Both the position numbers and the translations under genes were made by a program. Below, piece by piece: positions 44,866 through 51,609 of a DNA stretch of 64,000 nt. The DNA comes from Magnolia sinica. Taxonomy: Eukaryota; Streptophyta; Magnoliopsida; Magnoliales; Magnoliaceae. The notes under the pieces were generated by a model, which did not search any database, was not told the origin of the DNA, and saw nothing but the letters and a program-made list of their open reading frames with translations. The DNA lies in NCBI RefSeq assembly GCF_029962835.1, contig NC_080574.1, positions 42,462,501 through 42,526,500 on the forward strand. The letters are read 5' to 3'. Each line of letters starts with the position of its first letter. The stretch's first letter is position 1.

Positions 44866-46045
44866 CCGACCTATTCTAGTTGTGTTATTTAGTCTCACAT
44901 AAACAATCTAATTGAATGGTGATGTTTATTTGTGTCTCACATAAACAATCTAATTGTGTTATTTACTGCTGTTGAATGGTGATCACATAAACAATCTAAT
45001 TCATTATCTCGAATATTCTCTCCTCTCCTTCAAGATTCCTACAAAAATCCCAAGAGTAGGAGGAAAAAAATAATCCTAGAGATGAGGATAGAATGACCAA
45101 TAAGCTATCAGTTCTCAGAGAATGTGGAAACCTCAAATTGGGTTAAACTGGATACTCAAATGTTTCATATCTTGTCTTCCCACTTGATTTCTTAATTGGC
45201 TTTACAAACTTCTTAGCTTGTGTCAGTAATCACTTGTAGCTACCCATGGAATCCTGCAATACAACCTGGAGAGTATGAAAATAAATCATCTTTAAGCTAC
45301 TATATATGCATTAGTTTGTTTGTGGACACGTCGTGTATAGAAATTCGTTGGCTTCTTTTTTGTCAGAGTTGAGATATTTAGAGAATTGGAATGCTAATCC
45401 AGCTTGTAGATATATTGAAGAAATACCGTACGCATCATGTTTTGCAGGAATATATTTAATTCGTTTGATACAGCTAAGCAGGGGAGAGTCTCGCTGGATT
45501 TCAACCAGTTTGTTTACTGCAGTATGGATTTCATCTCCTTTGCATGTTCCTTCCTGCAACTTTTCTAGAACAGTATTTCTATTTTATTTGCTATAGATTG
45601 TGTTATTTCAGGTCCAGGTAAGTTCTTTTAGGGCACAATCCTGTGTATAAACCATCTCTAAAGCCCAGCAGTTGACTATGCCCATTGATCTGGACCATCC
45701 AATCAAGGGGATCATAACCCAATGGCACTGCTGGTTGAATGATAATCCCCCAATAAATGGACACTGTTATAAGCATTAAGTTTTCCCAACTGCTAGAAGG
45801 CAGGCTATTCATCTGACAGCTACTGGATTCTATTTTAAGGCTAATGGATCATAAAATAGATGACCCATCAATTGGAAGGTCAGGATCGGTGGGAATGTGC
45901 ACTGATTGTGGGTAGTGATAGACACTGAGCATTGTTGTGCAGTTTATACATAGGACTATTACCCCTTATTTTATTCCTTTGTATTTTATAGCAGTCTCAC
46001 TTCTTCACAATGTTTCTCTGCCCAGCTGCCAATTGCAGAATATGA
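14262..46045 (+). CDS. Penta-EF-hand calcium-binding protein (PDCD6/ALG-2-like), 10 exons
   Basis: Coding exons: 14262-14345, 14452-14510, 14613-14653, 17394-17425, 17611-17639, 33953-33989, 36545-36601, 43553-43629, 45448-45521, 46026-46045. All introns are GT..AG, and the joined 510 nt give 169 residues and a TGA. The product has five EF-hand units in the order of the penta-EF-hand family: EF1 loop at 15-26 (degenerate), EF2 at 51-62 ([12 protein letters not shown], canonical), EF3 at 81-92 (degenerate), EF4 at 116-127 (D-x-N-x-K-G, near canonical), EF5 at 146-157 lacking the last acid, as in units used for dimerisation. There is no signal peptide and no long Gly/Pro N-terminal extension; length is close to the animal family member (about 190). 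The family acts as cytosolic calcium sensors that bind partner peptides. The partner here is unknown. The start is the first ATG after the TATA box and begins the first helix. Confidence 0.93.
14654..17393 (+). other. PEF intron 3 (2.7 kb)
   Basis: GT at 14654 and TTTTTTTTTTCAG before exon 4. It holds a LINE 3' relic (15840-16615). The rest (14660-15830 and 16620-17390) shows no gene; short frames there have no family signature. Confidence 0.85.
15840..16615 (+). pseudogene. LINE 3' relic with RNase H
   Basis: Reads, in broken frames, as the RNase H end of a plant L1-type LINE: '[16 protein letters not shown]', '[13 protein letters not shown]' and '[11 protein letters not shown]' in the family order, followed by AATAAAACTTTC and a short A-rich tail near 16590-16612. 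It is 5'-truncated and inserted in the same direction as the host gene. Confidence 0.65.
17394..17639 (+). CDS. PEF gene exons 4-5
   Basis: Exon 4 (17394-17425, 32 nt) completes EF2, and exon 5 (17611-17639, 29 nt) starts the EF3 helix. Both are very small, but both have clean acceptor and donor sites, and the frame stays open across all joins. Confidence 0.9.
17690..18010. mobile_element. Small MITE with imperfect inverted ends
   Basis: The left end GTTTGTATAGTGGGAAAA and the right end, read inversely, CTTGTTCGAATAGTGGGAAAA pair over about 18 bp. The phrase TTCTTA is present at both flanks, but an exact target duplication is not clear. There is no coding content. Confidence 0.6.
18043..18090. 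repeat. (GA)n microsatellite
   Basis: About 24 uninterrupted GA units in intron 5. Confidence 0.95.
18482..20681. mobile_element. TATCG-type hAT element, copy 1 (about 2.2 kb)
   Basis: The right end ...GATATTTAAAACATTG is the same as in the copies at 36864-38049 and 40493-41460, and so are about 600 bp before it. The left end CAATATTGTATTGGCCGATACG resembles theirs. Both ends are rich in TATCG/CGATA words. An 8-bp target duplication is not evident here, so the left boundary is inferred. Unlike the other two copies it holds an internal tandem array (18950-19560). No transposase frame is seen. Confidence 0.6.
18950..19560. repeat. Tandem array, about four units of 150-175 bp
   Basis: Each unit has a T-rich tract, AATCAAATG(C/T)..TAATGATGCATGAATA, ATACTATAGAT.TACACAT, then TCGATTTGGGGATTTT and CCTATTTA.G.TGGA. 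Units become more diverged to the right. Confidence 0.75.
20690..21800. other. Intron 5 stretch without recognised feature
   Basis: AT-rich, with a T-run at 20891-20908. The longest frame (99 residues, minus, 21449-21748) has no family signature. Confidence 0.5.
21810..21950 (-). mobile_element. tRNA-derived SINE, family B
   Basis: On the minus strand an A-box (TAGCTCAAGTGGTAGACTG) is followed about 40 bp later by a B-box-like GGTATCAATCC, then a body with GTGGGGTGTACC and an A-rich tail (AACAAAAAAAAGAAAAAA). This is the layout of a plant SINE. It differs from the SINE at 690 and 43898. Confidence 0.65.
22100..22840 (+). pseudogene. LINE reverse transcriptase relic
   Basis: Broken frames give RT phrases of plant L1 LINEs in order: 'YKILAKVL', '[11 protein letters not shown]', then '[12 protein letters not shown]' (the catalytic YVDD box). 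No endonuclease or RNase H remains. It ends at the GT-rich run beside the next LTR element. Confidence 0.7.
22867..24069 (-). repeat. 3' LTR of the chromodomain element
   Basis: 1203 bp; matches 25806-27009 end to end with scattered substitutions and small indels. The minus strand has a telo-box-like AAACCCTAA (23186-23194). Confidence 0.9.
23979..24518 (-). pseudogene. Chromodomain with proline-rich repeats (C-terminal part of integrase polyprotein)
   Basis: A 179-residue frame. Residues 20-76 hold four short proline-rich repeats of the form '[13 protein letters not shown]'. Residues 81-132 match a chromodomain, with '[10 protein letters not shown]', 'YLVKWKSR', '[10 protein letters not shown]' and 'RLDP', the module that directs chromovirus integrase to modified histones. 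The stop lies inside the LTR. It is out of frame with the integrase part just upstream. Confidence 0.8.
24659..25432 (-). pseudogene. Fused gag / PR-RT linker / integrase C-terminal frame
   Basis: From an ATG at 25430-25432 the frame starts with a gag-type coiled helix ('[14 protein letters not shown]'). It has one stop after about 25 codons and then runs open to 24659. It contains '[24 protein letters not shown]', normally found at the start of RT, joined directly to '[24 protein letters not shown]', normally in the integrase C-terminal half. The join removes RT, RNase H and the integrase catalytic core without breaking the frame. Confidence 0.8.
25791..25802 (-). promoter_or_regulatory. Primer-binding site (initiator Met tRNA)
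   Basis: The minus strand reads TGGTATCAGAGC three bases inside the 5' LTR. Confidence 0.93.
25806..27009 (-). repeat. 5' LTR of the chromodomain element
   Basis: 1204 bp, next to the primer site. It has a G-run with C interruption at 26300-26319 that is much longer than in the other LTR, and the same telo-box-like site at 26126-26134. Confidence 0.9.
27021..27403. mobile_element. Miniature hAT element, CGTAACGG type, copy 1 (383 bp)
   Basis: Ends CAAGGTGTGCCGTAAAGGCC and, inverted, CAAGGTATTCCATAACGAT. Flanked by the perfect 8-bp target duplication TGTGGTGG (27013-27020 and 27404-27411). The interior is packed with CGTAACGG / CCGTTACG words in both orientations, the kind of subterminal repeat that hAT transposases bind. 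No transposase. Confidence 0.9.
27446..27613. mobile_element. Miniature hAT element, CGTAACGG type, copy 2 (168 bp)
   Basis: Left end CATGGTATTC, right end inverted CAAGGTGTTCCATAATAG. Flanked by GGTACTTT (27438-27445) and GGTGCTTT (27614-27621), one mismatch in eight. It contains TAACGGCCGTTA and a (CA)n run at 27549-27578. It lies 34 bp from the target duplication of copy 1. Confidence 0.75.
27622..30655 (+). mobile_element. 5'-truncated L1-type LINE with poly-A tail
   Basis: It starts inside the reverse transcriptase domain. Broken frames give '[25 protein letters not shown]', then '[17 protein letters not shown]' (catalytic box altered to FASD), a zf-RVT-like part, and an RNase H start ('[22 protein letters not shown]'). 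The element ends in a 75-bp A-rich tail (30578-30655). It is interrupted by a hAT-type element at 29166-29671. Same direction as the host gene. Confidence 0.8.
29166..29671. mobile_element. hAT-type MITE nested in the LINE (506 bp)
   Basis: The left end TAGGGGTGGCAATGGGTTGA and the inverted right end TAGGGATGGCAATGGGTTGA differ at one base of 20. The interior repeats GGGTTGGGCTTGGG-type words. The flanking 8-mers (GCTTGGGT and CCTCGGAT) match at only five of eight positions, so the duplication is weak. Removing it makes the surrounding LINE continuous. Confidence 0.75.
30660..33080. other. Intron 5 stretch without recognised feature
   Basis: Ordinary sequence between the LINE tail and the next LINE relic. 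The 114-residue minus-strand frame at 31765-32109 has no family signature. Confidence 0.5.
33080..33520 (+). pseudogene. LINE 3' end relic
   Basis: The frame 33085-33309 has '[22 protein letters not shown]', the conserved end of plant L1 LINE ORF2. A T-rich 3' UTR, AATAAAATTCATC and an (ATA)n tail (33499-33520) follow. It lies about 430 bp before exon 6. Confidence 0.7.
33953..33989 (+). CDS. PEF gene exon 6
   Basis: 37 nt; codes [12 protein letters not shown], the EF3 loop and following helix. The first base completes the Arg codon begun in exon 5. Confidence 0.9.
34540..34770 (-). pseudogene. LINE 3' end relic (minus)
   Basis: A minus-strand frame has '[24 protein letters not shown]', the last conserved block of LINE ORF2, followed by AATAAATTGTTGTTATC. 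Confidence 0.6.
34860..35070 (+). mobile_element. RTE- or Au-type retroposon 3' fragment
   Basis: The + strand ends with ATTAGTTGGGATGAGGTTTTGATGTTGATG, preceded by CCAGCCCCTA and GTGGCAGAAAAGGATTCATG. This is the ending I associate with plant RTE LINE/Au SINE families. The 5' limit is uncertain, and no coding part is convincing. Confidence 0.5.
35075..35440 (-). pseudogene. LINE zf-RVT relic (minus)
   Basis: The minus strand reads as the zinc-binding end of LINE RT: '[27 protein letters not shown]' and '[15 protein letters not shown]', then '[13 protein letters not shown]' and an AATAAAACC tail near 35085. Frames are broken. Confidence 0.65.
36545..36601 (+). CDS. PEF gene exon 7
   Basis: 57 nt, exactly 19 codons ([19 protein letters not shown]), the helix pair linking EF3 and EF4. 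Acceptor GATGTAG, donor GTAATG. Confidence 0.93.
36864..38049. mobile_element. TATCG-type hAT element, copy 2 (1186 bp)
   Basis: Left end CAATGTTTTCCGTATTGTTATCG, inverted right end CAATGTTTTCAGTATCAACGATATC. Perfect 8-bp target duplication GATGTGAG (36856-36863 and 38050-38057). TATCG/CGATA words are concentrated at both ends. It carries a 16-bp perfect inverted repeat (37336-37377). No transposase frame. Confidence 0.9.
37336..37377. repeat. Perfect 16-bp inverted repeat (hairpin)
   Basis: Arms GGGCATAGTATTGTTG (37336-37351) and CAACAATACTATGCCC (37362-37377) with a 10-nt loop. It is present in this TATCG-type copy but not in the other two. Confidence 0.92.
39068..39610. mobile_element. 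Inverted-end element, first of a tandem pair
   Basis: The left end ATGTGGATGTTAGCAATATCC and the inverted right end GGTGGGATGTTGGCAGCATCC pair imperfectly for about 40 bp. It contains a duplicated phrase CATACTACTAGAGCATCATCTAA. The target duplication is not clear. Confidence 0.55.
39611..40060. mobile_element. Inverted-end element, second of a tandem pair
   Basis: It starts GGGGATGTTAGCAATGTTGCTGAGCTC directly after the first. The inverted right end is GAGTTAACATAGCAATGTACCC. The interior follows the same word order as the first element (ATCTAGATTGTCC, CATTGATTGGATGATCCTAAC). Confidence 0.55.
40493..41460. mobile_element. TATCG-type hAT element, copy 3 (968 bp)
   Basis: Perfect 8-bp target duplication GAGAGAAA (40485-40492 and 41461-41468). 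The right end GATATTTAAAACATTG is the same as in the other copies. The left end TAGTGTTCGAAATATCGG is diverged. It shares an internal block of several hundred bases with copies 1 and 2, including a doubled phrase AGAGTGTAT.TGATGA.C.TTTCA. Confidence 0.88.
41645..41775. repeat. Short tandem duplication, two units
   Basis: GATGAAGCAACTGGTT..TCCAAC.TCAGAGAT is repeated after about 62 bp and followed by TTGGGGCATA in both units. A (GA)n run at 41778-41822 follows. Confidence 0.8.
41887..42346. repeat. 219-bp tandem duplication, two units
   Basis: Unit 1 starts at 41887 and unit 2 at 42106 with GAAGCATGCTCACCGTTAG. They are almost identical except that a T-run in unit 1 is replaced by a (TA)n run (42257-42290) in unit 2. 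Confidence 0.92.
42917..43018. mobile_element. About 100-bp hairpin MITE, copy 1
   Basis: Almost entirely an inverted repeat: TTGGTTGCACCAATATCATG at the left, TTGGTTGCACCAGATATCAT inverted at the right, with a nested ATGAAATTTCAT palindrome in each arm. A second copy lies at 50422-50524. Confidence 0.8.
43553..43629 (+). CDS. PEF gene exon 8
   Basis: 77 nt; codes [15 protein letters not shown] and the following helix (EF4). Acceptor ATTTTCAG, donor GTACGT, the strongest donor in the gene. Confidence 0.94.
43898..44074 (+). mobile_element. tRNA-derived SINE, family A, copy 2, with (TA)n tail
   Basis: A-box region TACTCTTGCTCGGGTGGTAG, B-box GGTTCGAGTACCC, then the body shared with 690-830, and a long (TA)n tail (44012-44070). 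Flanked by a perfect 15-bp target duplication AATCTCGTTCTTCTA (43883-43897 and 44075-44089), as expected for LINE-driven insertion. Confidence 0.92.
44167..44770. mobile_element. Mutator-like MITE with internal diverged repeats
   Basis: Long inverted ends: GGGTGGGCCCCACATTGATGTGTT at the left pairs with GGGTGAGCCCCACCATGATGTGTT read inversely at the right. The flanks carry TTTACTTGT and TTTACTTGC, a possible 9-bp duplication with one change. The interior repeats a phrase (AAAATC..C..C....GATC.GGGTGAG...CACCAAGGGAAACA) three times. Confidence 0.65.
44812..44865. repeat. (GT)n microsatellite
   Basis: GT/GC dinucleotides, becoming pure GT for the last 30 bp. Confidence 0.9.
45448..45521 (+). 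CDS. PEF gene exon 9
   Basis: 74 nt; codes [18 protein letters not shown] and NQFVYC (EF5). I end it at 45521 because GTATGG follows and the next exon then gives a family-like C terminus. If the donor is not used, the frame continues 15 codons into the intron and ends at a TAG. Confidence 0.88.
46026..46045 (+). CDS. PEF gene exon 10 (last coding exon)
   Basis: 20 nt; with the A from exon 9 it codes TANCRI and TGA. Acceptor CTCTGCCCAG is strong. No clear AATAAA is seen within 300 bp downstream, so the transcript end is unknown. Confidence 0.82.
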
Positions 46046-47560
46046 AATCAACTTCTCTTCCTTGGAAGATCACAGTGCCTGATTTGATGCCATTGCTGCT
46101 GATGGAGCAATCAAAAGTTCACAACGGCCCACCCATTCCCTGTATTTTATTATGCAAGCATATGAATTCAGTAATTCATCACCAGAAACAAAGATACATC
46201 AACCACACGCAGAGGTTCATGATTTCACCATTTTGTTGTATATCCATTGTGTGATTGTATGCATATTATTTTTTTTCAGCAGCAAAAATTTTATTAAAGA
46301 GAGGCCAAAGACTAAGAATTGCAAAAAAAAAAAAAAATGCAAATTACTGATCCATCCAGCTATTAGGGAAATGGTAATCGCCTTATAAAAAGATGAAGAT
46401 CTCATCTTTCCCCTTCTTTCACCCCATATTTCCTACCTTCCATTTCTCTCCACAAACAATGCATATTGTATTATATGCTATGATTTTTTTATGCATGATC
46501 TGGAAATTGGAGCATTGGTATGAATTTGTAGAGGCCAAGTTCTCTATTCATTCTGAGCTGATAGCTTCCCTGTATGTAGCTTGGTTTGTAGATATGGGGG
46601 CCTTGGTTGGTCTATCAAGCCATTGATTTGACATCCCCCATTATGGATGGACCATAATGGAAGATACTAGCCATCCAAATCTCCCAAATTGGAAGATACT
46701 AGCCATCCAGATCTTCAGTCTTTCCTCCATTGAATGTGGTTTATTCATTGATTTATTTTTAACCATGTAATTGCTTGCCAACAATGGGAAGGATTAGAGT
46801 TGGCCAATTGAGAAGACATTCTAGGAATTATCCATCAACGATGGGGATGATGATGAGACCATCAGATCAATGGCATGGATAGACCATCCATGGGTCCCAA
46901 ATCTACTAACCAAGTTCCCAACAGGGAAGTTCCCTGTTCAGAATAAATAGGGAACTCGGCCTCTTACAACTTGGAAATGAAATTTCATTTAATTAATTCC
47001 CAAGTTCTGTGGGATATGTTTGGGTGTTTCATGTTTACTAGTCTCGATCAGATGCACTGCAAACAAATATGACCCTCCAATTCTCATCTCACTTGCTATT
47101 TAGGATTAGGAAATGTTAGTAGGATTTGACATGATGTGGCTGTAGAATTATATCCCGAGATTCATTTTGAAATTTCAAGGCAGCAGTGGAACTCTTCCCT
47201 CTCATGGCCTAGGCCAACATGGGGTTTCTATGATGGCCATCATTAAAAAAGATGATTACTGTGAATTCCAACGAGGGAATGATCAAGAGGTGATTTGCGG
47301 CATAGGAACCAACTTGGTACGAATGGCAGTCTGGGCCATTCATCAGGTGAGCCCTCCATGACATACCCTAGACCAAAAATCAGGTATGTCCGCTCATCTT
47401 GTGGACCATGTATACATCGATTAAAACTGCTATTTTCTTTTCCTAATCAGCCATTTATGTTTTATGGTGGGAATTGCATCGTCCATAGCCATGTTAATCT
47501 ATGTTGGGCAGACTGCCTCTCCAACCAATAGATAATAAATCATCTCAAGCATTTATCATA
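46046..47560. other. 3' UTR region and intergenic
   Basis: No gene is recognised. A phrase GGAAGATACTAGCCATCCA.ATCT is duplicated at about 46658-46715. An A-run at 46323-46336 follows AATTTTATTAAAGAGAGGCC, possibly the reverse of a LINE tail. Confidence 0.5.
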
Positions 47561-47568
47561 ACAATAAC

Positions 47569-48171
47569 TAGAGGTGTACACGAACTGAGCTAGCTCGGTT
47601 AGCTTGCTCGACTCGACTCGAAAAAGCTCTATTCGACTCGGTTCGAAGCCAAGTTCAAGCTGAGTTGAGCTGATTTTTTGAGCTCGAAAATGAGTTCAAG
47701 CCAAGTTTGAGCTGGCCCCAGGTTGACTCAACTCGGATCGAACCCAGCTTGAATCGAACCAGTTCAGTGACTCGGTTACTTTGATATTGATGTTGCTCAC
47801 CAAGTGTTTGATGGAATGACTCAACGAAGTGTGGCTGGTGGCAGGGAAGGTGTATGTGAAACAAAGACCCCTTTTTTTTTTCTTGTTTTGTATGTTGCTT
47901 AGAAGGTGTTTGATAAAATACCTTTAAAACCATTGCTGCTGTTTTACATACAGCGGGATTTTGAAGGTGCAGTCCAGGTGTTTGTGAAAATGCTGCATGG
48001 GTGAACTCGGCTCAATCTTGGCTCGAACTCGCCTCGAACTGACCCGAGCTGCTGATCCAACCGAGCTGAGCTGGCCAGTCAGGCTCGACGACCGAGCCGA
48101 GACGAGTTCAAGCTGAGGTCAGCTAGTGGCCAAGCTGAGGCCAGCTCGACTCAGTTCGATGTACACCCCTA
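47569..48171. mobile_element. hAT-type element carrying PPR gene fragments, copy 1 (603 bp)
   Basis: Ends TAGAGGTGTACACGAAC and, inverted, TAGGGGTGTACATCGAAC. Perfect 8-bp target duplication ACAATAAC (47561-47568 and 48172-48179). The outer thirds are dense in CTCGA/GAGCTCGG words. The middle (about 47785-47995, + strand) translates in pieces as 'YFDIDVAHQVFDGMTQRSVAGG' and 'KVFDKIPLKPLLL...DFEGAVQVFVKML', the pattern of two neighbouring PPR motifs. No transposase. Confidence 0.88.
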
Positions 48172-48179
48172 ACAATAAC

Positions 48180-50420
48180 TGCTAGCACTACTACATGCTG
48201 TCATGTCCTTTCTACAGTGGCGGCTGTTGTGCCTTCTGAAATCACAAAAATAGCATGACATGGTTTTACAAAATTTTATTTTGTTCTCACCTTAGTTTTT
48301 TTTTTTTTTTTTTTCCATTTTTTATGTCATATTGAGGCCACCAAATTCCTTACACTTTGAAGAAGCCATGACCCATCCATGGAGTGGGCCTCACAAGTTG
48401 GTGGTCTTGATTACTATATTCATGATAATTTATTAAGCAGAGAACATGTGAACTTAAGATTTGGGCCTTATTTAAAAACGTGAAGTTCAATGTTTGCCCC
48501 AACGAACATCTAAACGGAGACTGCCTATGGTTATCAGAACCATCTATCTGGTCAGTCTTATCGTGTAAACCAGCATGTGCCAGATAATGAAGTGGCACTA
48601 GCACACCTGTGTAGTACAACAGTCAAAACAGGAAAACAGTCAAAAAAAAAAAAAAAGGGAGACTTAATCGAAGGATGGTTGATGGGCCTGAGCATACCAA
48701 CCCGTATGCCCATCTTGATGCAGATATATTACTTTCAACGAATTTGTATTTTCTGCTACTGATATGTTCATTTTTCTCAAAATTTTAAAAAGGCAGTCAG
48801 AAGCAACGGAGGAATAAAACTACTAGAAATTGATAACGGGTAATAAAAAGAGCTGGGTAGTTGGATGTATATAGAAGCAAAGTTCTCTGCTTTGTAGAAT
48901 TCAAGTTCCACATTCAGTGAGCCAGTAGTCTAGAGATCCTAACTGTTGCTCCAATGGGCCCCACATGGGTGGAACATACCGATAGAATCCACTACACACA
49001 ACGATCATTGCCCTTCAAAGAGAAACGAGTACACATTCAAGTGAAAATAGCCCAATGATCAGATTGGCTAGGATCTAATATGAGAGATTTTCAGGGCAGT
49101 TTCCATAGTGGGACCTATCAGATCAATGACGGGGAACTACCTATACATCACAAATAGAAAAAAATTAGCCTCATTAGATAAGATGAATATGATGATTATG
49201 AAAGGAGGCTAGTTCCTCTACAAGTCCTTACAGAATCTATTTATTCTACAAGGGTTGCACGTGGGTCCACATGGCTTGATATTTGTTGCTTGGACACTCC
49301 AAAAATCAGGCCGGGCCAACCATCATGTGGGCCACCACGTGAACATGTAGCCCCCCGACTGGATAGGCCTGATATGTGGCATATCACATCATCATGGAGG
49401 GGCTGACGTAGTGCAAAGGCCTACACGCAACACAATGGATCCTACACCATGCAATAGTTTATAGGCAGGTGAATATTCAAATGAACAGTCAGGTGAAACT
49501 TAGGAACAGGCATCTTCGCATTTGTGATGCACGTGGAGAGGGTGGAAAGAAGAAAGTTGTAAAAGGTCTCTTTGGGTGGGGAGATGACCATCATACAGCT
49601 TCATCCCAAGTTACCTAAATGCCCTTCCAATTGCTTTAAAAGCCTTCTAATGTCCTTTAGATTAAAGGGTTAAATTATTTAGAATGACCAATATTGCGTT
49701 TAAGTTTTTGCCCCTGGCAATTCTCATTATATATAATAGAGAGATTTAGGGCTATAGATTCTTTCAAGTTAGTCTTACATATAATTCCATTCCACCAAAG
49801 CACAGTTCTAGTATGGAAACTGTGGCTAGTATGCAATGTATTGTAGCTTGGTGTCTCAATTGATAAGTTATATTTTAATGGGAAGAGATCTGGTCGACCT
49901 GGGAGGACAAAAATCCATTTCTTAACATACACATGGCATATGTGTATAATGATCTGAACCATTTATTCATCACAAGACTTCATGCATGGATAATCATTCA
50001 ATCATCAGAATAATCATACAAATCCTAACCATGTAAAAACGTTGTGCCTGAAGTATTGAGCAGATTTTTGTAGTTTCCATTCATGGCTTTTAAATGGCTA
50101 TTCTAACCTTGTAAAAATGTTGTGCCTAATACGTTGAGCATATTTTTGCAATTTCCATTCGCTGCTTTAAAATAGTTATAATAGTCCGATCAATGTAATT
50201 TTTGGTCTATGAACCATTCATTGTTATCGAACATCATTAACATTTAATCCTCCCATGTGGACCGGATCTCCTCCCTATTTTAATATTTTGTAGAAAAAAA
50301 AAAGATTCCTCGAAAAGCTAATAATGCAGTTGTTTTGTAATTGCGACATGGTTTTAATTTGGTATTAGAAAAGGATTCTTATACCATTGACAAAATGGTA
50401 TTAATACAGCATTCTACCTA
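48180..50420. other. Intergenic, no gene recognised
   Basis: Ordinary sequence. T-run at 48297-48314, A-run at 48642-48656. A pair of about 78-bp units begins CATGTAAAAACGTTGTGCCT / CTTGTAAAAATGTTGTGCCT at 50029-50180. Confidence 0.5.
50029..50180. repeat. About 78-bp tandem repeat, two units
   Basis: Each unit: (C)CTTGTAAAAA.GTTGTGCCT..A..TTGAGCA.ATTTTTG.A.TTTCCATTC..., diverged by about 15% by eye. Confidence 0.8.
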
Positions 50421-50421
50421 G

Positions 50422-50524
50422 GGTGTTTGGTAGCACCAAATATCATGAAATTTCATGATATTTTGAACCAAATTAGACCGATTAATCATGAAGTTAATGA
50501 TATTTGGTACAACCAAATGCACCC
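50422..50524. mobile_element. About 100-bp hairpin MITE, copy 2
   Basis: GGTGTTTGGTAGCACCAAATATCATGA at the left pairs with GGTGCATTTGGTTGTACCAAATATCATTA inverted at the right. Same design as 42917-43018, including the ATGAAATTTCAT palindrome in the left arm. Confidence 0.8.
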
Positions 50525-51485
50525 TTTTAATACACAATGTGCATGGGAAGGATGTTCCTTACATGCTCAGAACCTTTCAACAGCCACACTCACTTTTCAC
50601 CCTAGTTAAACATAGAACTGAGAAGACAGACGTCCTAGCAGTTCACACAAGCGAACCTGCAAATGTTCATGATGAAAAGTATCTATATAACTGGAATAGT
50701 TGACAAAAGCAAGATGAAACATAAGCCCATGGCAGTGCTAACGTTACCTAGATATTGATTCTTTTAAGTGTGTTCATGTACGTGTAACTAGAGAACAAGA
50801 CAAACAGCTTCCGAAACCTGCACAATCACAAACAAGATCAATATAAAAGCAGAATGACGCAGTTGAACTCTGCCTTTATGAAGCACTTACAAATATCGGA
50901 TTGTTTGGGTGTTTCTACTTTTGGGGACAGATGGAATGCAGCCACTGCAAACAAGGTCTGGGGTACACCCAAACAAGCCCAAAGGCAAAAAAGACATTGA
51001 ATCGAAAACTGTAAAAATGCAAGGGCATCAACCATAGTGCAAGGACACTGCATGGAAGAAATGCAACAGTATAATCAACACCGCTAGCTGCTGGTGTTCA
51101 TCTGATGAGAGATTTTTATTCATGGTTAGAAGAAAAGGCATCTAATTGACATCAGAAGTTGAGTGACGATGTGGTTAAACATTGAAACATGAAACGAGAT
51201 TGAAGCAAGATGCGTATAACATATGTTTTGATCCATATAAAGAAGAGATATAATATTCTGAATTGCTGAATCAGACGCGTTGAGATGGCTATTAGAAAAG
51301 CCTTCATTTACCATTGTCCTGGTAAATTAGCATTCTTTGTAAAAACAATTACACAGCTCTCACTGTTTTAATTTTCTAGATTTTGTTTCTATACCTCGTC
51401 TTTATGAAGTTTATATATATTATTAAATATACTTGGTTGATATGTCTAAGTGGCTGGGTTCTCCAAGGTCCTCGTATGCATCTCT

Positions 51486-51586
51486 CTTTTTTTTATATTG
51501 GAAAGTTAACACTACCAGGGATTAATCGTGGATCTCTCACACACACTGCATTGTCCTTACCATCTCATCTAGCAAGCAGGGGACAT
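51486..51586 (-). mobile_element. Short retroposon with imperfect target duplication
   Basis: A minus-strand unit of about 100 bp with a tRNA-like start (CTAGATGAGATGGTAAGGAC) and an A-rich 3' tail (TATAAAAAAAAG), flanked by CCTCGTATGCATCTCT (51470-51485) and CCTCATATACATCTCT (51587-51602), 14 of 16 identical. Probably a SINE; unrelated by eye to the other SINEs here. Confidence 0.6.
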
Positions 51587-51609
51587 CCTCATATACATCT
51601 CTAACCCCA

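Larger units (their letters stand above)
43630..45447 (+). other. PEF intron 8 (1.8 kb)
   Basis: Contains a SINE with exact target duplication, a Mutator-like MITE and a (GT)n run. The part 44870-45440 holds a short duplicated phrase CTCACATAAACAATCTAATT and nothing else recognised. Confidence 0.85.

Noticed and set aside
46255-46336. Possible reverse-oriented LINE tail (AATAAAATTTT reading on the minus strand)
   Set aside because: Only the tail-like words are present, with no coding remnant or target duplication.
47167-47531. Overlapping small frames ending in 'ADCLSNQ', like the tail of a LINE RNase H
   Set aside because: Only about ten residues resemble the family, the upstream RNase H motifs are missing, and the resemblance could be chance.
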